From Oryzias latipes (lineage: Eukaryota; Chordata; Actinopteri; Beloniformes; Adrianichthyidae), in NCBI RefSeq assembly GCF_002234675.1, contig NC_019875.2:23340299-23404298 (forward strand): DNA of 64,000 nt. Reading direction: 5' to 3'. Position numbers and translations under genes: made by a program. Positions 30,345 to 51,400 of the stretch are shown here, one piece after another; positions within the stretch are counted from its first letter, which is position 1, and each line of letters begins with the position of its first letter. The notes under the pieces were generated by a model. It worked only from the letters and a program-made list of their open reading frames with translations, had not been told where the DNA came from and searched no databases.

Positions 30345-32116
30345 TTATTTCTTTTTTGTCTTTCTATATCCATTTCTTCCACCAATCTCCTCCTCCTCCC
30401 CCTCATCTTCTTCAGCATCACTATCAGCTTCTATTTTGCCCTGTAACCCCTCCTCCTTCCACTCTCTTGCCACAAGTTTCTGAAACACATCATATTCTTC
30501 TGCAGATGCCCGGGCAACACTTGTGACGAAGGTGTCCTGGTCCACATCGAGGATGCTGGCCAGTTTGGGGTTGATGATGGTCGTCTGTCCCTTCTTATCT
30601 GGGGTCTGGTACAGGCCTCGCCGCTCAAGAAAAAGGTGTCGACAGCGCAGCTCATCGAGAGTGAAACGAAACATCTTGCACTTCACCATATCTGTCTGTT
30701 TGACTCCCATTCTGAAGTAAACATACTGTGGACAGATGGGTTAACATATGCTGGTATAAATAACAAGCAGGGAGAATTTCTTCAACACAAAAAAATCTTT
30801 TAAAACAAAATACGGACTAACACGAAGATTTAAATGGCAAGGTTCACCATTCTTCACACACCAGACAAAAAACAAACAAACAAACAAACAAAAACTAGCT
30901 GCATTTTACAATTTTACTGCTGCGGGTCATAAATTTTAATTGGTGCTTTGAGGAAGTTAATAAATCTGCATTGTTGTACTGTATTTCAGTCAGAGGAACA
31001 ACTCCTCCCAGACCAGTGTTATATGTGACAGGTTTACCAGTTGTTTTTGATCATTAGTATTTTATTTTAACATGTATAAATATACAGATCATCTTGTTTG
31101 CTGACCTGAAACTTGTACTCCAGTTGATTCTTGTCCTCCAGTACCACGGCTGGACTGTCTCTGAGGATGTCTGTGACCTGCTGCGTTGTAAAAAGGCACT
31201 TCTCTTTGAGAAAGAGCACCACATTTTTGACTGACTTCACAGGCACAGTCAGTATTTTAGGGTAGTGGACCACAACTCTCTGAAGACTCCCTATGTGAGA
31301 AACAGGTAAAATAGGGGGTTTGAGCTGGTTAAGTGCAGCATTTGCTCTTTTTTGTGTGATCTTATGATACATGATCATACTCACCTTCCAGTAATCCCAG
31401 CTTCCGCAGGTTGCTTATTCTCTGCTGAAGCTGTACCTCTTTGACACTACATAGTTCAGGACATTTGTTAAGCACTTTCACCACACTGGAGGAATTAAGA
31501 CCCAGGACAAAAAGGGCTGTAAGTGTTGATAAAGCATGTCTGGCAGCTCCTTCTCCTCTGATGCTGCACACACATTGGTATATTTCCTCAGCCTGTGAGT
31601 CTGTGCAGCCCATGTCAACCAGAGAGCGCGGGGACAGCTCGGAAACCGGCTTTGCTGTCCATGGAGGTGGTTCATGGGGTCGCTGATTTGACTGAAAATG
31701 ATCTGAGGAAGAGCACAGCCCTCTGGTTCCAAAGCGCAGACACGGGAGATGATGTATCCTGGCGTGGGGAAGACTAAACACGAAGGACGAATCCCTACAA
31801 GTCCAGTAAAATATCTGCAAATCAAAGCAATGTTTTATCGTAAATTGGTTCACTAACAGCTGGATTCAAAAATAAACAAGTTAATAAGAAATAATAAAAG
31901 GACATGCCAGTACAGAGAGTTAGGCAAACAAGAGAAGGTTATTTTAAAAAAAGGAGAGGATCTGTCAACACTTTTATTTTTATCATTCAATAAATTAACA
32001 CGGTATACTTGGGAATAAACTTAACCTGCACCGTAAATATATTTAAAGTTGTATACACATAAACCTTCAATCACCTGCCTAGCAGCAATTCGCATACCCA
32101 TGCTTGTCCGTGGCAT
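30345..32116 (-). CDS. mterf4: Mitochondrial transcription termination factor 4, complete, 345 aa
   Basis: MTERF4 binds the rRNA methyltransferase NSUN4 in the mitochondrial matrix and directs it to the large ribosomal subunit. Coding exons on the minus strand: 32116-32075, 31814-31385, 31290-31106 and 30725-30345; phases 0, 1 and 0 close. The 14-codon first exon gives MPRTSMGMRIAARQ, a basic and hydroxylated start typical of a mitochondrial presequence, and reads on in frame. The mTERF repeats run from about residue 60 to 280, with VKEKCLF-type signatures (FLKEKCLFTTQQVTDIL, LEYKFQYVYFRMGVKQ) and YQTPDKKGQT shared with human MTERF4. An acidic tail (about 318-333) followed by basic residues ends the protein; human MTERF4 has a longer acidic tail. 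It lies downstream of pask in the same direction, as in human 2q37. Confidence 0.93.
30865..30895. repeat. (AAAC)n microsatellite in mterf4 intron 3
   Basis: About six AAAC units with A-rich flanks, inside the intron between exons 3 and 4. Confidence 0.85.
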
Positions 32117-32391
32117 ATTCTGTTCCGTCTAGAAACTACAGCAATACATTGAAAGGTTCCGTTCGTTTTAGTTCTAGTTTATGCTTGTATTTAAAAATTA
32201 GTCAAATAAAACGAGTATGGAAAAAAGGGAGGTCATTTAAAAATATAAACTGATTTGATAAAATAATTTATTGCTGAGCCATTTGTGGCTACTAATACAA
32301 AGTCAAATCCATTGCTTTGGTGTGCCAGTCCCATGTTCAGGTACATGCTGAGGGTTGGGGTCAGGAGGAGCTTCTGACAAAAACCCAAGGC

Positions 32392-32476
32392 AAATCAGAT
32401 ATGCGACCATGAATAGACTGTTGTTGGTCAAAGGAAAATCATATGTGACCATGAATAGACTGTTGTTGGTCAAAGG
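32392..32476. repeat. Two-copy 42-bp tandem duplication
   Basis: GACCATGAATAGACTGTTGT followed by TGGTCAAAGG occurs at 32405 and again at 32447 with a 42-bp period; only a few bases differ at the unit edges. Confidence 0.9.
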
Positions 32477-32660
32477 GAAGGAGGGAGGCATGGTCATAGG
32501 TAAACAGTAAAGGAGAAACAGCCGTGTAGAGTAGAAACTAAATGGAAGTTTGTTAACAGGGAAAACTAGTTTGTTTGAGATGTTGCAAAGGAAGAAAAAA
32601 GGATGATATCCTATTTTTCAAGAGACGATCTGGAAAGAGAGAAATGCTTTTTAATGCTTT

Positions 32661-32693
32661 TAGAACATCTTAAAGTTTTTTTAAGATGTTCTA
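32661..32693. repeat. Perfect 14-bp foldback with 5-nt loop
   Basis: TAGAACATCTTAAA (32661-32674) and TTTAAGATGTTCTA (32680-32693) are exact reverse complements around GTTTT. It lies in the gap upstream of mterf4. Confidence 0.9.
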
Positions 32694-32979
32694 TCCTACT
32701 GTGAATAAAAAAAGAAGAAAAGAAAAGTGGGACACTGAGAGGACAGAAGACAGCAGACAAAAAACATGAAATGCAGCAGTAGGGGAAGGTGGCAGAAGCC
32801 AAACAAAGGGCATATGAAGACTTATAAGACAGGTTGGGCACAACGGATGGATAGGTGGGTTTATACAGGTTGACAAGGCAGAGAAACAGAGATGAAAGAA
32901 TGTGCAGCTAGTTTTGGGGATCAAGGACTGAGATTAAAGTGTGTTGACAGGTTCCTCAAGTGTGATGGAAAGATGGAAG

Positions 32980-33420
32980 AGGAACTTTGAAGATCTGATA
33001 AATGAGGAAAATTAGAGAAAGCAGAGTGGAAGAGGCGCCTGTTATGGAGCACGACTTAGTTCAGAAGTCACTGGTTTTAATAAGGAAGTCTGAAGTGGCA
33101 AAAAAGTACGTTGGAGTTGTTCAGGACAACAGATTTTGGGAAAGAGGTGAAAAGGCTTGAGGAAGCAGGTTGGAATGAGTGGAGGAAGGTTTTAGGTATG
33201 AAGTTTGTCTAAAGAATGTCAGCAAGAATGAAAGGAAAGGTAAAAGAGACACAGCTGAAAATGTTGAGGTTCTCTTTGGAAGGGACCAGGATGGATAGGA
33301 TCAGGAATAAAAACATCGGAGGAAAAGATAATGTTAGATGTTTTGAAGAAAAATGCAGGCAAAGAAATTGAGATGGCTTGGATATGCTCAGAGGAGGGAA
33401 GGGTGATGATGTCAGGTAAA
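32980..33420 (+). mobile_element. Decayed non-LTR retrotransposon (LINE) fragment
   Basis: The plus strand keeps landmarks of the 3' part of a common fish LINE reverse-transcriptase ORF: GGTTGGAATGAGTGGAGGA, AATGTCAGCAAGAATGAAAG, GACCAGGATGGATAGGATCA and GAGATGGCTTGGATATGCTC (the 'RWLG/F-G-H-V-R' region). Stops and indels break every frame and I found no ends. The family name is not certain. Confidence 0.6.
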
Positions 33421-33962
33421 TGTAACTGTACTAAGGTTGGAGTTCGGATAAAACCAAAAAGGAGATTTGTTTGGCGAGTTCAGATCTCATTCTAGCAGAA
33501 ACTATAGGGGTGGGGCTGAAATATACATGCAAGCAACAATGCATGAACCCAAATCCATGCAAATATTTGAGTTTGGGGTGGATCAGCCTTAACAGTTGAG
33601 CTATTACTCTTGGGATCAATTCCACCGAAGAAACACCTTTATGTTCATAAAAACTCATGACACTGCTCTTTAAAGGAAAGAGGATTCTTTAATGTCCTAT
33701 AAACGTTTTTGAGGCTTGCATTGGACATTTTCTTTTCTATGCAGGTTCATTCATGGTCAAAACTAAATTTGAACTTCCTTCTGTCCATAAAAGCTGTGAT
33801 ATCAGAGGAAACTTTCAAAAATCAAGTCAGGTACTGAACTTTGCAGCAGAGCTACTATGCATGAGTAAAACTGATGTTTTTGGAAAGATGAAGACTCACA
33901 TCTTTCTTTATTGAAACTCCTTCAATTATGTTCAATGAGAACAACATAGTTGTGGTAAAATA

Positions 33963-34394
33963 TTTATTAACACAAAAATAAATATAGAAAGTGTTTTAAA
34001 TATGCTTACACATTTTAATTAAAAACTTAAAAAAAGGTTAAGAAACCTTTTCACATAAAACCAGTTTATGCAGCATTTCAGAGGTAAAGAATTTTGGGGT
34101 TTTATAGGAAAAACTGGAGGCAAAGATATTTTACCATCAACAATCTTTCAAAAGCATTAAAATAAGATAAAAATTGTGATAATTAAAGTTTATAATAAAA
34201 ATTAAAATCAAGATGTATAACATCTTTAGGATTATTCAAACAAAAAACACAGAAAAAACAACAGTTTCTCTGTAGATTAGTGTTTAGACGGCAGATTTAC
34301 TAAAATGAACTCCCCTTTTTCTCTTGGTTCTTGTTTCTTTAGACTGCAGGAGAGCGAATGCTGGAGCTGTAGTTCTGCTTAGCTCTCTTTAAAC
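33963..34394 (-). other. pask: Probable pask 3' UTR with poly(A) signal
   Basis: AATAAA on the minus strand at 33968-33963 follows the stop codon by about 430 nt. No coding signal lies between. Confidence 0.5.
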
Positions 34395-42832
<8,438 letters not shown>

Positions 42833-43446
42833 TCTTTTTTCTAACCTACAACTTCACTATGAATATACCGCCTGAAAAGGCAGGTTATTTAAATTTTAGC
42901 AACGACTAAAAAATTATGTTTGCACCAGCATCTGTGTCGCTCAGGCATTGACTGACCGTAACCTAAACAAAACCCACCTCCTCTCTCGTGGGGCCTTCTT
43001 ATTTCCTTCCCCCGGCGGTAACCGTCATCTCGGCTCCACGGTTTCAGTTGAGTTTAGTTGACAGGGTAACAGCGTTTCCCCTGGGATGTTTGTCTACCTA
43101 GCAATAGCTTAGCCTCGCGGCTAAAGCTACCAGCAGAAACAACGCTGGTGGGTTTAGGACGTTCTTGCTGTTCGCATTAAAGTCGTTTGTTAAGGTAATT
43201 TTTCCGTTAAGTTAGCACAACCCTACTTCAGCCTCAATATGTTATTGATTATTCAAAAGCAATATTTTTCATTTCTTTCTCTTCTTTTGCGTCCCCTTCT
43301 AACAGTGCAATTTCATAAACCGCGGGCAAGTGGAGTGGACACGTTGAAGGACACTCCTTTCAGCCAATCAAATCACACACTTCAGCAGCAGCGACAATCA
43401 TTGGACAATGAACCGGAAGCCTGTCTCCGTTTCTACGGGATGTTGA
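42833..43446 (-). promoter_or_regulatory. pask: pask 5' UTR and probable promoter region
   Basis: This region has raised GC and CG content compared with its surroundings, especially 42970-43160 (CCCCCGGCGGTAACCGTC, GCCTCGCGGCTAAAGC). It ends at the pentanucleotide microsatellite. No TATA box is evident, as expected of a housekeeping-type promoter. The start site is not placed. Confidence 0.45.
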
Positions 43447-43454
43447 CTGTCTTA

Positions 43455-43622
43455 ATAAAATAAAATAAAATAAAATAAAATAAAATAAAATAAAATAAAA
43501 TAAAATAAAATAAAATAAAATAAAATAAAATAAAATAAAATAAAATAAAATAAAATAAAATAAAATAAAATAAAATAAAATAAAATAAAATAAAATAAAA
43601 TGAAATGAAATGAAATAAAATA
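43455..43622. repeat. (TAAAA)n pentanucleotide microsatellite
   Basis: About 29 perfect TAAAA units, then three TGAAA units and one more TAAAA, 168 bp in all. It lies between the kcnab1 3' end and the pask promoter. The 92-codon open frame over it on the minus strand is only the repeat read as protein. Confidence 0.97.
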
Positions 43623-43682
43623 TTTTAAAGTGACACATGATGCTTACATTTTGCAGTCCAGTTTAGTCCATAATGATTTTAT

Positions 43683-45457
43683 TTTATTTATTACTCCATT
43701 AGAAAAAACAAGGCATCCATTACATTAACAAAAAATAAAATAAATAAATATATATGTAAAACACATACATTAAACTAGGCTGTTTTTTTCATGTACAAAT
43801 TTAATGAGCAATACAATGAAATAAAAGAAAACAGCTGAGATAATGTTACATAAATACACCATCTGTTTGTTCCAGGTGCTATTTGTAGGGTCCATAGGGT
43901 TCTTTTTTCTCTTACCAGAGAGTTTCTTTATCATCCACAAGGCAATATTTTTAGTCACAAGTTCTCCCTTGGGGAAAATCACCTACCTAAATTCAAGAAG
44001 ACAAATGTTCTATCCACAACAATGACTGAAATGAAACCAACCAACCAGATATTTATCTTTAATGACTCAAACTCTGGAACAGTTCGACAGAAAAGAGTTG
44101 AAGGTGCACACCATAAAATTAAATTTAGTTTTTGCATAAGTAATAATTAAAAATAATTATTAACAGGTAGAATCATAAAACAGTCAGTTCATGTTAAAGA
44201 TGCGATGAGCAACATCATTGTGAACAGTTTTTACTTCATTCCGAACTGAAATTATCATTCAGAGTGACACTATATCTTTAATGCACCTGGCTCAAAATAT
44301 AAACATATCATCTTAATATTTTCTCAGTTTTTTGCACACAGTTTAAAAATAAAATAACACAGATTTTTGTTATGCTATGATAACTCGGACACCTAACAGT
44401 TTTGCTGTGGTCAAACCCTGCCATAAACTAAGGAGGTGCTTCAAGATTAGAAATTCCTCAAGAAGTTTCCTTTTTATGCACAGTTTCCATCATTTTTTTT
44501 TAAATGTCCTAATAACACAGTAACTTGCTGCAGCGTGTTTGTGATTCTGCACCTTCTTGCACAATTTTTTGGAGTGGAAGAAGTTTTACCTCAAGGTAAC
44601 AACTTTGAAGATTGTATTTACTCATGTGGCTGGCTGCTTTAGCTGTTGCTTTGCATGCTTTGTCTTTTTGCAATAATGTACCATGAGGGCCAAGCAGAGC
44701 ATATTTTGCATTCACATTTACACAGTCATAAATCATCCAAGCAACCCTGTGCAAGCAATACACTCATGTGAAAAAGGAGCATCCACTGTCAATTGTGAGA
44801 CTTTTGATGACATTATTTAAAAACTGCTGGAACTTACCAAGTGATGGAAAAAAGTCAGTATAGGACGACATGTACAACTGGCTGAAAAAATTTAACCAAA
44901 CAGTGAATGGAAACAAAGTAAACTTCTACTTTTGAAACACTTATTGAAAGTAAATACTCATTAGTTTTCTATCAGTTTTTGAAATTGCTGTTTTTAAAGA
45001 GCTCTGTTGATTTTTGTTTGGCATTTGATCTGCAAACTTCTGTATTTTAGTCCAACAAACTCTAAAATGTTTTCTTCCATGATCATAAAAACATTTTATC
45101 TCATGACTACTAGATGGTGATGATTACATTCATTTGAATTCCATTAACAGTATCTGGGTGATACTTACCCAGTTTCTTACAAAGCAAGAAGAAAAGATGT
45201 CTTTGATTTTACACTTATTTTGTGTTTAATCTAACTTTATGTCAAACAAATTAGTTTCAATTTTGTTTCAGTTTGATGATGTTTATTAATACTTGAACAT
45301 AGGAAAATATTTATGCATAATTTAAATGACGTTCAAGGACTCAAAAACAATGGAATTGAGAGAGGATGAATCTTTTTCACACAAGACTGGATGCGACAAT
45401 GGCTGTGAAAAGCGATTCTCGTTGCTTTTTTTTAGCATAGCTTGCTTGGATCTTTCT
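43683..45457 (-). other. kcnab1: Probable kcnab1 3' UTR
   Basis: No coding signal follows the stop codon at 45458. Two overlapping-spaced AATAAA signals on the minus strand at 43692-43687 and 43688-43683 close the region, giving a UTR near 1.8 kb. Earlier weaker signals may also be used. Confidence 0.4.
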
Positions 45458-48400
45458 CTAATGGTGGAAGTCCTTTTTACTGTGTGGACGGTTGCCCAGT
45501 AAATGATCCACTTCAGAGGCAATGCCTGTTGTAATCTTTGGAATTACCTGAAATACAAAAAACAATGAAGGTCCATTATCACTGTCACAAAGCTTTTCCA
45601 CGGGATATCAAATTAGATCATAACTAAAACAATAAATACCTGAATGGCTCCCAAGTTTTCTGTTAGTTGGACCGGATTGGAGGAACCGATGAGCACCGAA
45701 CTTACCCCCTCGTTCCTCAGACACCAAGCTGCAGGGGAAAGACATAAATCGTATCCTTAGGGAGCCTAACAATAATTACGCTAATATAAGAACAATAATT
45801 GCTATACAGTTACATTTATTTTGTTATGCGTTCTTTACCTATGGCAAGCTGGGGTAAAGTACACCCAAGCTTCTCTGCAATGTGAGTCAGTTCTTTTAGC
45901 TTTGCCTGCTGTTTCCTCCCATCTTCACTCATTATCTTCTCCCTTAACCACTGGTATGGCTAAAGGATCATTAAAAAGAAAAGCATCAATGCCTCAAGTG
46001 CCTTAAAATCAACAAAAAACACATTAGTTAATCATTAATGGTCATTTCAAAAATAAAACTACAAACAAAAGATCGCTCATCCACCTTCATTGCAGCTCTG
46101 GAGGACTCTGGGATGCCGTTTTCATACTTTCCAGTGATAATTCCACAGGCCAAAGGGGACCAAGAGACAACACCCACACCTGTAACACCACAATAATTAC
46201 TAAGAAACAAGAAATGAAAATCTAAATCGATTTTTTAGGGGAGATCTTTACAGCAAATATATTTTACCTTACCTATTTTGTGATAGAGCTCTGGAAGCTG
46301 AGTTTCCACTTTCTCCCTCTGGAAGAAATTATACTCAGCCTGCTCGCACACAGGTGGAATCAGATTAAACTGTCGGGCCACTGAATATGCTTCCTAATTA
46401 CAGGGGAAAAGAAAGAAAAAAAAAACAAGAAAAGTGGAGCGCAATAGAGAGATAAGGAAACATTCAAAAGGTGACCTATATCGTTAATGACTTTTATCCT
46501 TTTTGAACTCTGCAAATGTGGTGCCATCTTCCTCTGTGACTCATTTCAAATTAATTTAAATGGACCTCACGTAACACTAGATTTTTTAAAAATCTTTATG
46601 ACATATTTTGCAATCAGTTACCATGATCTCCATGGCAGACCAGCGAGACGTTCCCCAGTACATGGCCATCCCCTGATTGATCACATGCGTCATTGCTCTC
46701 ACTATCTCTGCAAAAGGGAAACAAGAACAAATGAGAGCACAGTCATTAACTGAACAGTGGGTGGTGCCAAACTGCAACTTGAAAGAACAGAAAAGATTGA
46801 AGTGCTGCAGTTAAATTTACATAATTCCTAAATGTCCTAAAATTGTCACTAAGAAAAAATGTTAGCTTCTTGTGAAACTGGTATTAGCAAATATTATTTG
46901 CTGGGGTCAGACTACTTAATGTGAGTAAAAAGCTGCAGGGCTGAAGTGAATGTTGTCACCTATTGCAGAAGTGAAATGAAATATTCAACCGGCCCTAAAA
47001 GAATGTTGCAGTGCAGCAAATCACAGCAAACCACAGCACCTTTGGACATTTCTTAAGTCTATGTTAGAAGATGCAGTGGAACTGATGAAATACAGAAGAA
47101 GTGAAACAATATTTCACAAAAACTTGTTTTCAAAGTTACTTATAAAGTGAGTTTTCAAGGACATCTCTACAAAGACAAGAACATCCAGCTACTGTTCAGC
47201 ATGGCTGTCTGTCCCATGCTGTTTCACCCAAAGAAAACAACATGGTTATAATGTAATTATAATGAAACATCTGCCACAACACCACATTGCAAACTTGGAT
47301 GTAATACAGCAAAAACAGCAGCAATGTGATTTAAAAACTGATTATTTTCATCGGTTCTCTCTTTGGATCTGAAACGTAACGCAGTGAGAGATAATGATGG
47401 TGTGTGGGTGACGGGAAGGTAGAGGAGCAACAGTGCATCCGCTCCGAAAATCCATGTGTGGCAGATGGGATTTGAAGGGATGTAAGAGCTGAAAGGAAAA
47501 CACATGAATCAAGTAAGAACCTTAGGCAAACATAGTTCTTGAGAGTTCGTGGAAAGATGAATAATGTTAACATGAAGCTACTTTTCACAGGGCCATGTGA
47601 GTCATCCGCACTAACAGTAGACGCCACACTGAGTAGGGAATTCAGGTAAGAAATGCAGTAAATACACCAAACTCACTAAAAAAACAATCAACAAAAGTAG
47701 ATTTGTATGCAGATTTAGCCTAAAAGCAAGATCATCCTAATTATTTAATCATATTATAAATGAGTATAGTAAAACTGCAGTTAATTCCTCACAAAGAAAC
47801 AAAGCATTATCTGGTTTTAAAAGCTTCCAGCAGGAATAAAAGATTTTGAAATGGAGTCGATTTGCAAATTAAACAAAATCCTCTCATCCTCTCATTTGTA
47901 TTCAGTTTGCAGACACTGGCTTGGCTGGTAGCCAGGATCTGGCTGTCCAAGAGCCCTCTAGCAGTGGCAGCATGCCTCTCAGGCTGGAACATTTGGTCAA
48001 CTCGAGCCAGCAGGTATGACAGTGCTCCTTCAGAACTAGGCAGTGATGTGGGTGTTAGAGAAAATTCAATACATTTTGTCTTGGCACATGCATTGAATGC
48101 TGTCTGGCTTTTTTTATTTTTTATTTGCTGGGTGATATCACACGACTCTGTCAAGGTCATGTGGGCTAAGTGAGAATGAGGGTTATCAAGAAACTTCTGT
48201 GGGGAGTCATTAAAACATTTGGTCTTTGCTGCTTTTTCTACACTCAGCCTATTTTGTAATTGCCATATTCAGTCATTTATTAGATTAAACTTTTTTCACA
48301 TATTTCTTTCGAAAAAACAGGCTTTGAATGACTGGATTGCAGCATCTTTTAGACATTTAGACAGCTTGATTTGACACAGCAATTATAAGAATGAAGTTAC

Positions 48401-51400
48401 GTTGAATAAAGTATTTTTCCTGAAGGCACCTCCACATAATATTCGCTGTAATGAGTATTTTAAAATGGCACTATTTAATAAGAAGTTGAATGAAATGCCA
48501 GTTTGTGGAAAAGCTCTATGCTGAGCCATCTTCTGTAATTGACAGTTCCAACAGTAAAAAGCAAAAGAAGAAAAAGGAGCCGGGAAGTAGGACACAATAT
48601 TCTTATGACACGTGGGTCATATTCCCTCTGTTTGAAAAATTATAGGTTTAAAAAATAAAAGAAAATTAAGTACGTAAACAGCTTGTGTCGAGAAGAGGGC
48701 TGAGGCGGAGGAGGATTACGATTACAGAGACGGAAGCTGTGATGATAACAAAGGTAGACTCTGCTGCCATGACATCACTTTTCGGTCCCCAAAGGGACAT
48801 GGCTCGTCTCACACAAAGTCGGAATTCGTTTAAGTCACAGAAACAAACACAAATGCATACAGATGCACTTGTTAGTTTGCATTACGTTTTCCTTCTAACA
48901 CGCGGGGAGTTTAAATCCTTTGTTACACATTTTACTGATGATGTTAAAGCAGTTTAGGTTTCAGGCACTTGATGCAAGTGCATGATTCATTACATCTAGC
49001 GTGTGCACAAAAAAATCCTGCATTCTGCTCTTGTGAAGTGAGATACAGGCCAAGAGAAAGCGTTGTAGTGTGGATTTATGAGGATCTGTTGTTTTACTTT
49101 AAACATTTATACATTTAATTGTTAATTTCTCATCACAGAGTAGCATTCAAGTGTTTGGATACAGTTTTGTGGCTCTGAGTAACTGAAACAATGAAAGAAT
49201 GATGATAAACATTAAAAAAGGCAATGAGAAAATATTTTGTAAATGCTTAATAGTTAGGGATACATATCCTTTCATGCTTATGCTAAGAGGAGTGCTGCTT
49301 TGTGGAGGTGCTTGCTCCTCATTTATTACGACAGGGATGTGAATTATTGTACTAAAGGCACTGTTATTGGTAAAAAATACATGAGGTTCATTTAGCTGAT
49401 CATTTAAAAATCAGAAGTGTTATGATTCACTCTCAAACAGCAGGAAAGTTTTGTTTTTTCTTATCAACTCTCGTGTATTATTTTCAAGGCCAGATTTGAT
49501 AACATACCCAAAGAAATGGCCCGCCACTCACAATTCTTTCTATGTGACGGTAAAGAAAACACCATCACATATAACAAATGTGATTATAGTGATTGTTGCT
49601 TGTCTGACCTTCAAACTTTGGTTTGCCTCCCAATTTAATGAATAAAAGCAGCTTGTTCCAGATTAAACCTTTTGAAGTACGCTTTTTTTTTTAAAGCTAA
49701 AACTATAACATTTCTTTAAATGAAACAGATTGTTTTATTTGTCATTTTTAGTGTTTTTGAAACCCTAAAGCCAAAATTTTTACATCAATTTGAACAACTT
49801 TTACACCTTTCAGTGTGCCTTTTTTTGTACTTCTTAGGCTAGGGGTCTGAGCCTCCGGAGCCACATGTGGCCCTTTTCCCCCCTGCTTTGACTCTGGCTA
49901 AACAAAAGGAAATAGCAGTAATTCTAAAAAGTAAGGGCTACTTATTTAGTATTGCTTTAATTTAAATTAGTCGTCAATAGGAATTTAAGGTGCTTCCATA
50001 GTAGTAAAACAAACTGTTTACATTTTTTTACTCCACTGCTGACATTACGCTGTGTGAACAACCATTGAAGGCACAGATTTCTAATACTGAGCAAAACTTT
50101 GGTAAAATGTCGGAATTTCTGTTAGCTTTGTTTATAATTGTAAAAAATGTTGAAAGCACACATTTTTTGCTGCTAAACAATATTTATTTGCTGCCCCAAG
50201 GGAAGTTTCAGAATATATATGTATTTGCATGCTTTGTAAATATTACTGCAGCATCATAAACCAAATAAATTCCGATTATACTCAGGTTAACAGCACTAGT
50301 AAGTAAGGAAAAAGATGAAAGCACCCCGAGGAAGACTTCAATTGTTTAAAAGTTGTCAGTGCAGTACATTTGCAGCAGCAGGACGATCCTTTGTTGCACC
50401 TAGGGTGTCTTATTTTAAAAGGAATTCAAATGACCCTTTGTGAAAAGTAAAATACAATTTTGTACTATATAATACATTTCAGGGTTTCTTTTGAAAAACA
50501 ACATTTCATTTATATGTGGCATAAAAGTAGCAGCAACCTAAATACTAAGCAGAGTACCGGTAGTAGAATTATTTTAAAGGAGGAGTAGGGCTTTGCAGTT
50601 CCTGTAGGGTTTTTGGTTAGAGAGAAATCGGCCCAACTGGGACTTTAGGTATTGAAGGTTGCAGAGTCCTGTCTCAGGCTAAAACCCTGCAACGCCAGAA
50701 AACTGGAATGATAATAAAATAGCTGAAACAAAATTCCCTGCTACTTTCCATCTCCTTTGAGTTGTCAGTGAAAAGCTTTTTCTGGCTAATCTACTCCAAA
50801 ATATATCAAAGTAACTGACAAAAAATTGTGACAAGCGTTTGGTACCACATCAAGCGATGAACATTTTATGCGTCTTAGCAATTTTTTTGGGCTGCACATC
50901 TAGCTTATTTGTTGATGTTGCTTTTGTTATCCGGTCAGAATGTGTCAGTGCAATTACAACTTGCAACAGTTCACTTGCTGAGTGATATTATTTGCAGGAT
51001 TGATGGAGAAAGCTGCAGGTGTTACCTGTCAATCATGAGGAATTAGGATGACTGCAAGGCTCCTGGAATTATAAATATGACAGACTGGCCTCACACACTT
51101 TGCTGGTCCTCAGGGGAGAACATGATGGGGGCAGGGGATGAGGAGAGAATAGGAGAATAAAATTAGGGATGTTATCCTTTATAATACTTTTGGATGGGGG
51201 TTTGTTTGTGTGAAAAGAAAAAAGGATCAAAGTATCATCCCAGACCAAAAGGAAAATAATTGAGGAAGTCTCTGCAGAGGCTGAAAAGCAGTTTTTGATG
51301 ACGTATGGGAAAGGCTGCACAGGAGCGCTGAAGGAGTCAGGCGCTCAGCAGGGCTTGTTTCTAGTGAGACCAGCCTAAAATACACCATTCTCTCCCACAG

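Larger units (their letters stand above)
32117..33962. other. Intergenic region between pask 3' end and mterf4 start
   Basis: It holds the mterf4 promoter side, a 42-bp tandem duplication (32392-32476), a perfect foldback (32661-32693) and a LINE remnant (32980-33420). No coding exon was found. Confidence 0.6.

Noticed and set aside
43455-43622. CRISPR-like or satellite array
   Set aside because: Units are 5 bp with no spacers; it is a simple microsatellite in a vertebrate genome.
43360-43638. 92-codon frame of repeating FYFIL
   Set aside because: It is the TAAAA microsatellite read as protein.
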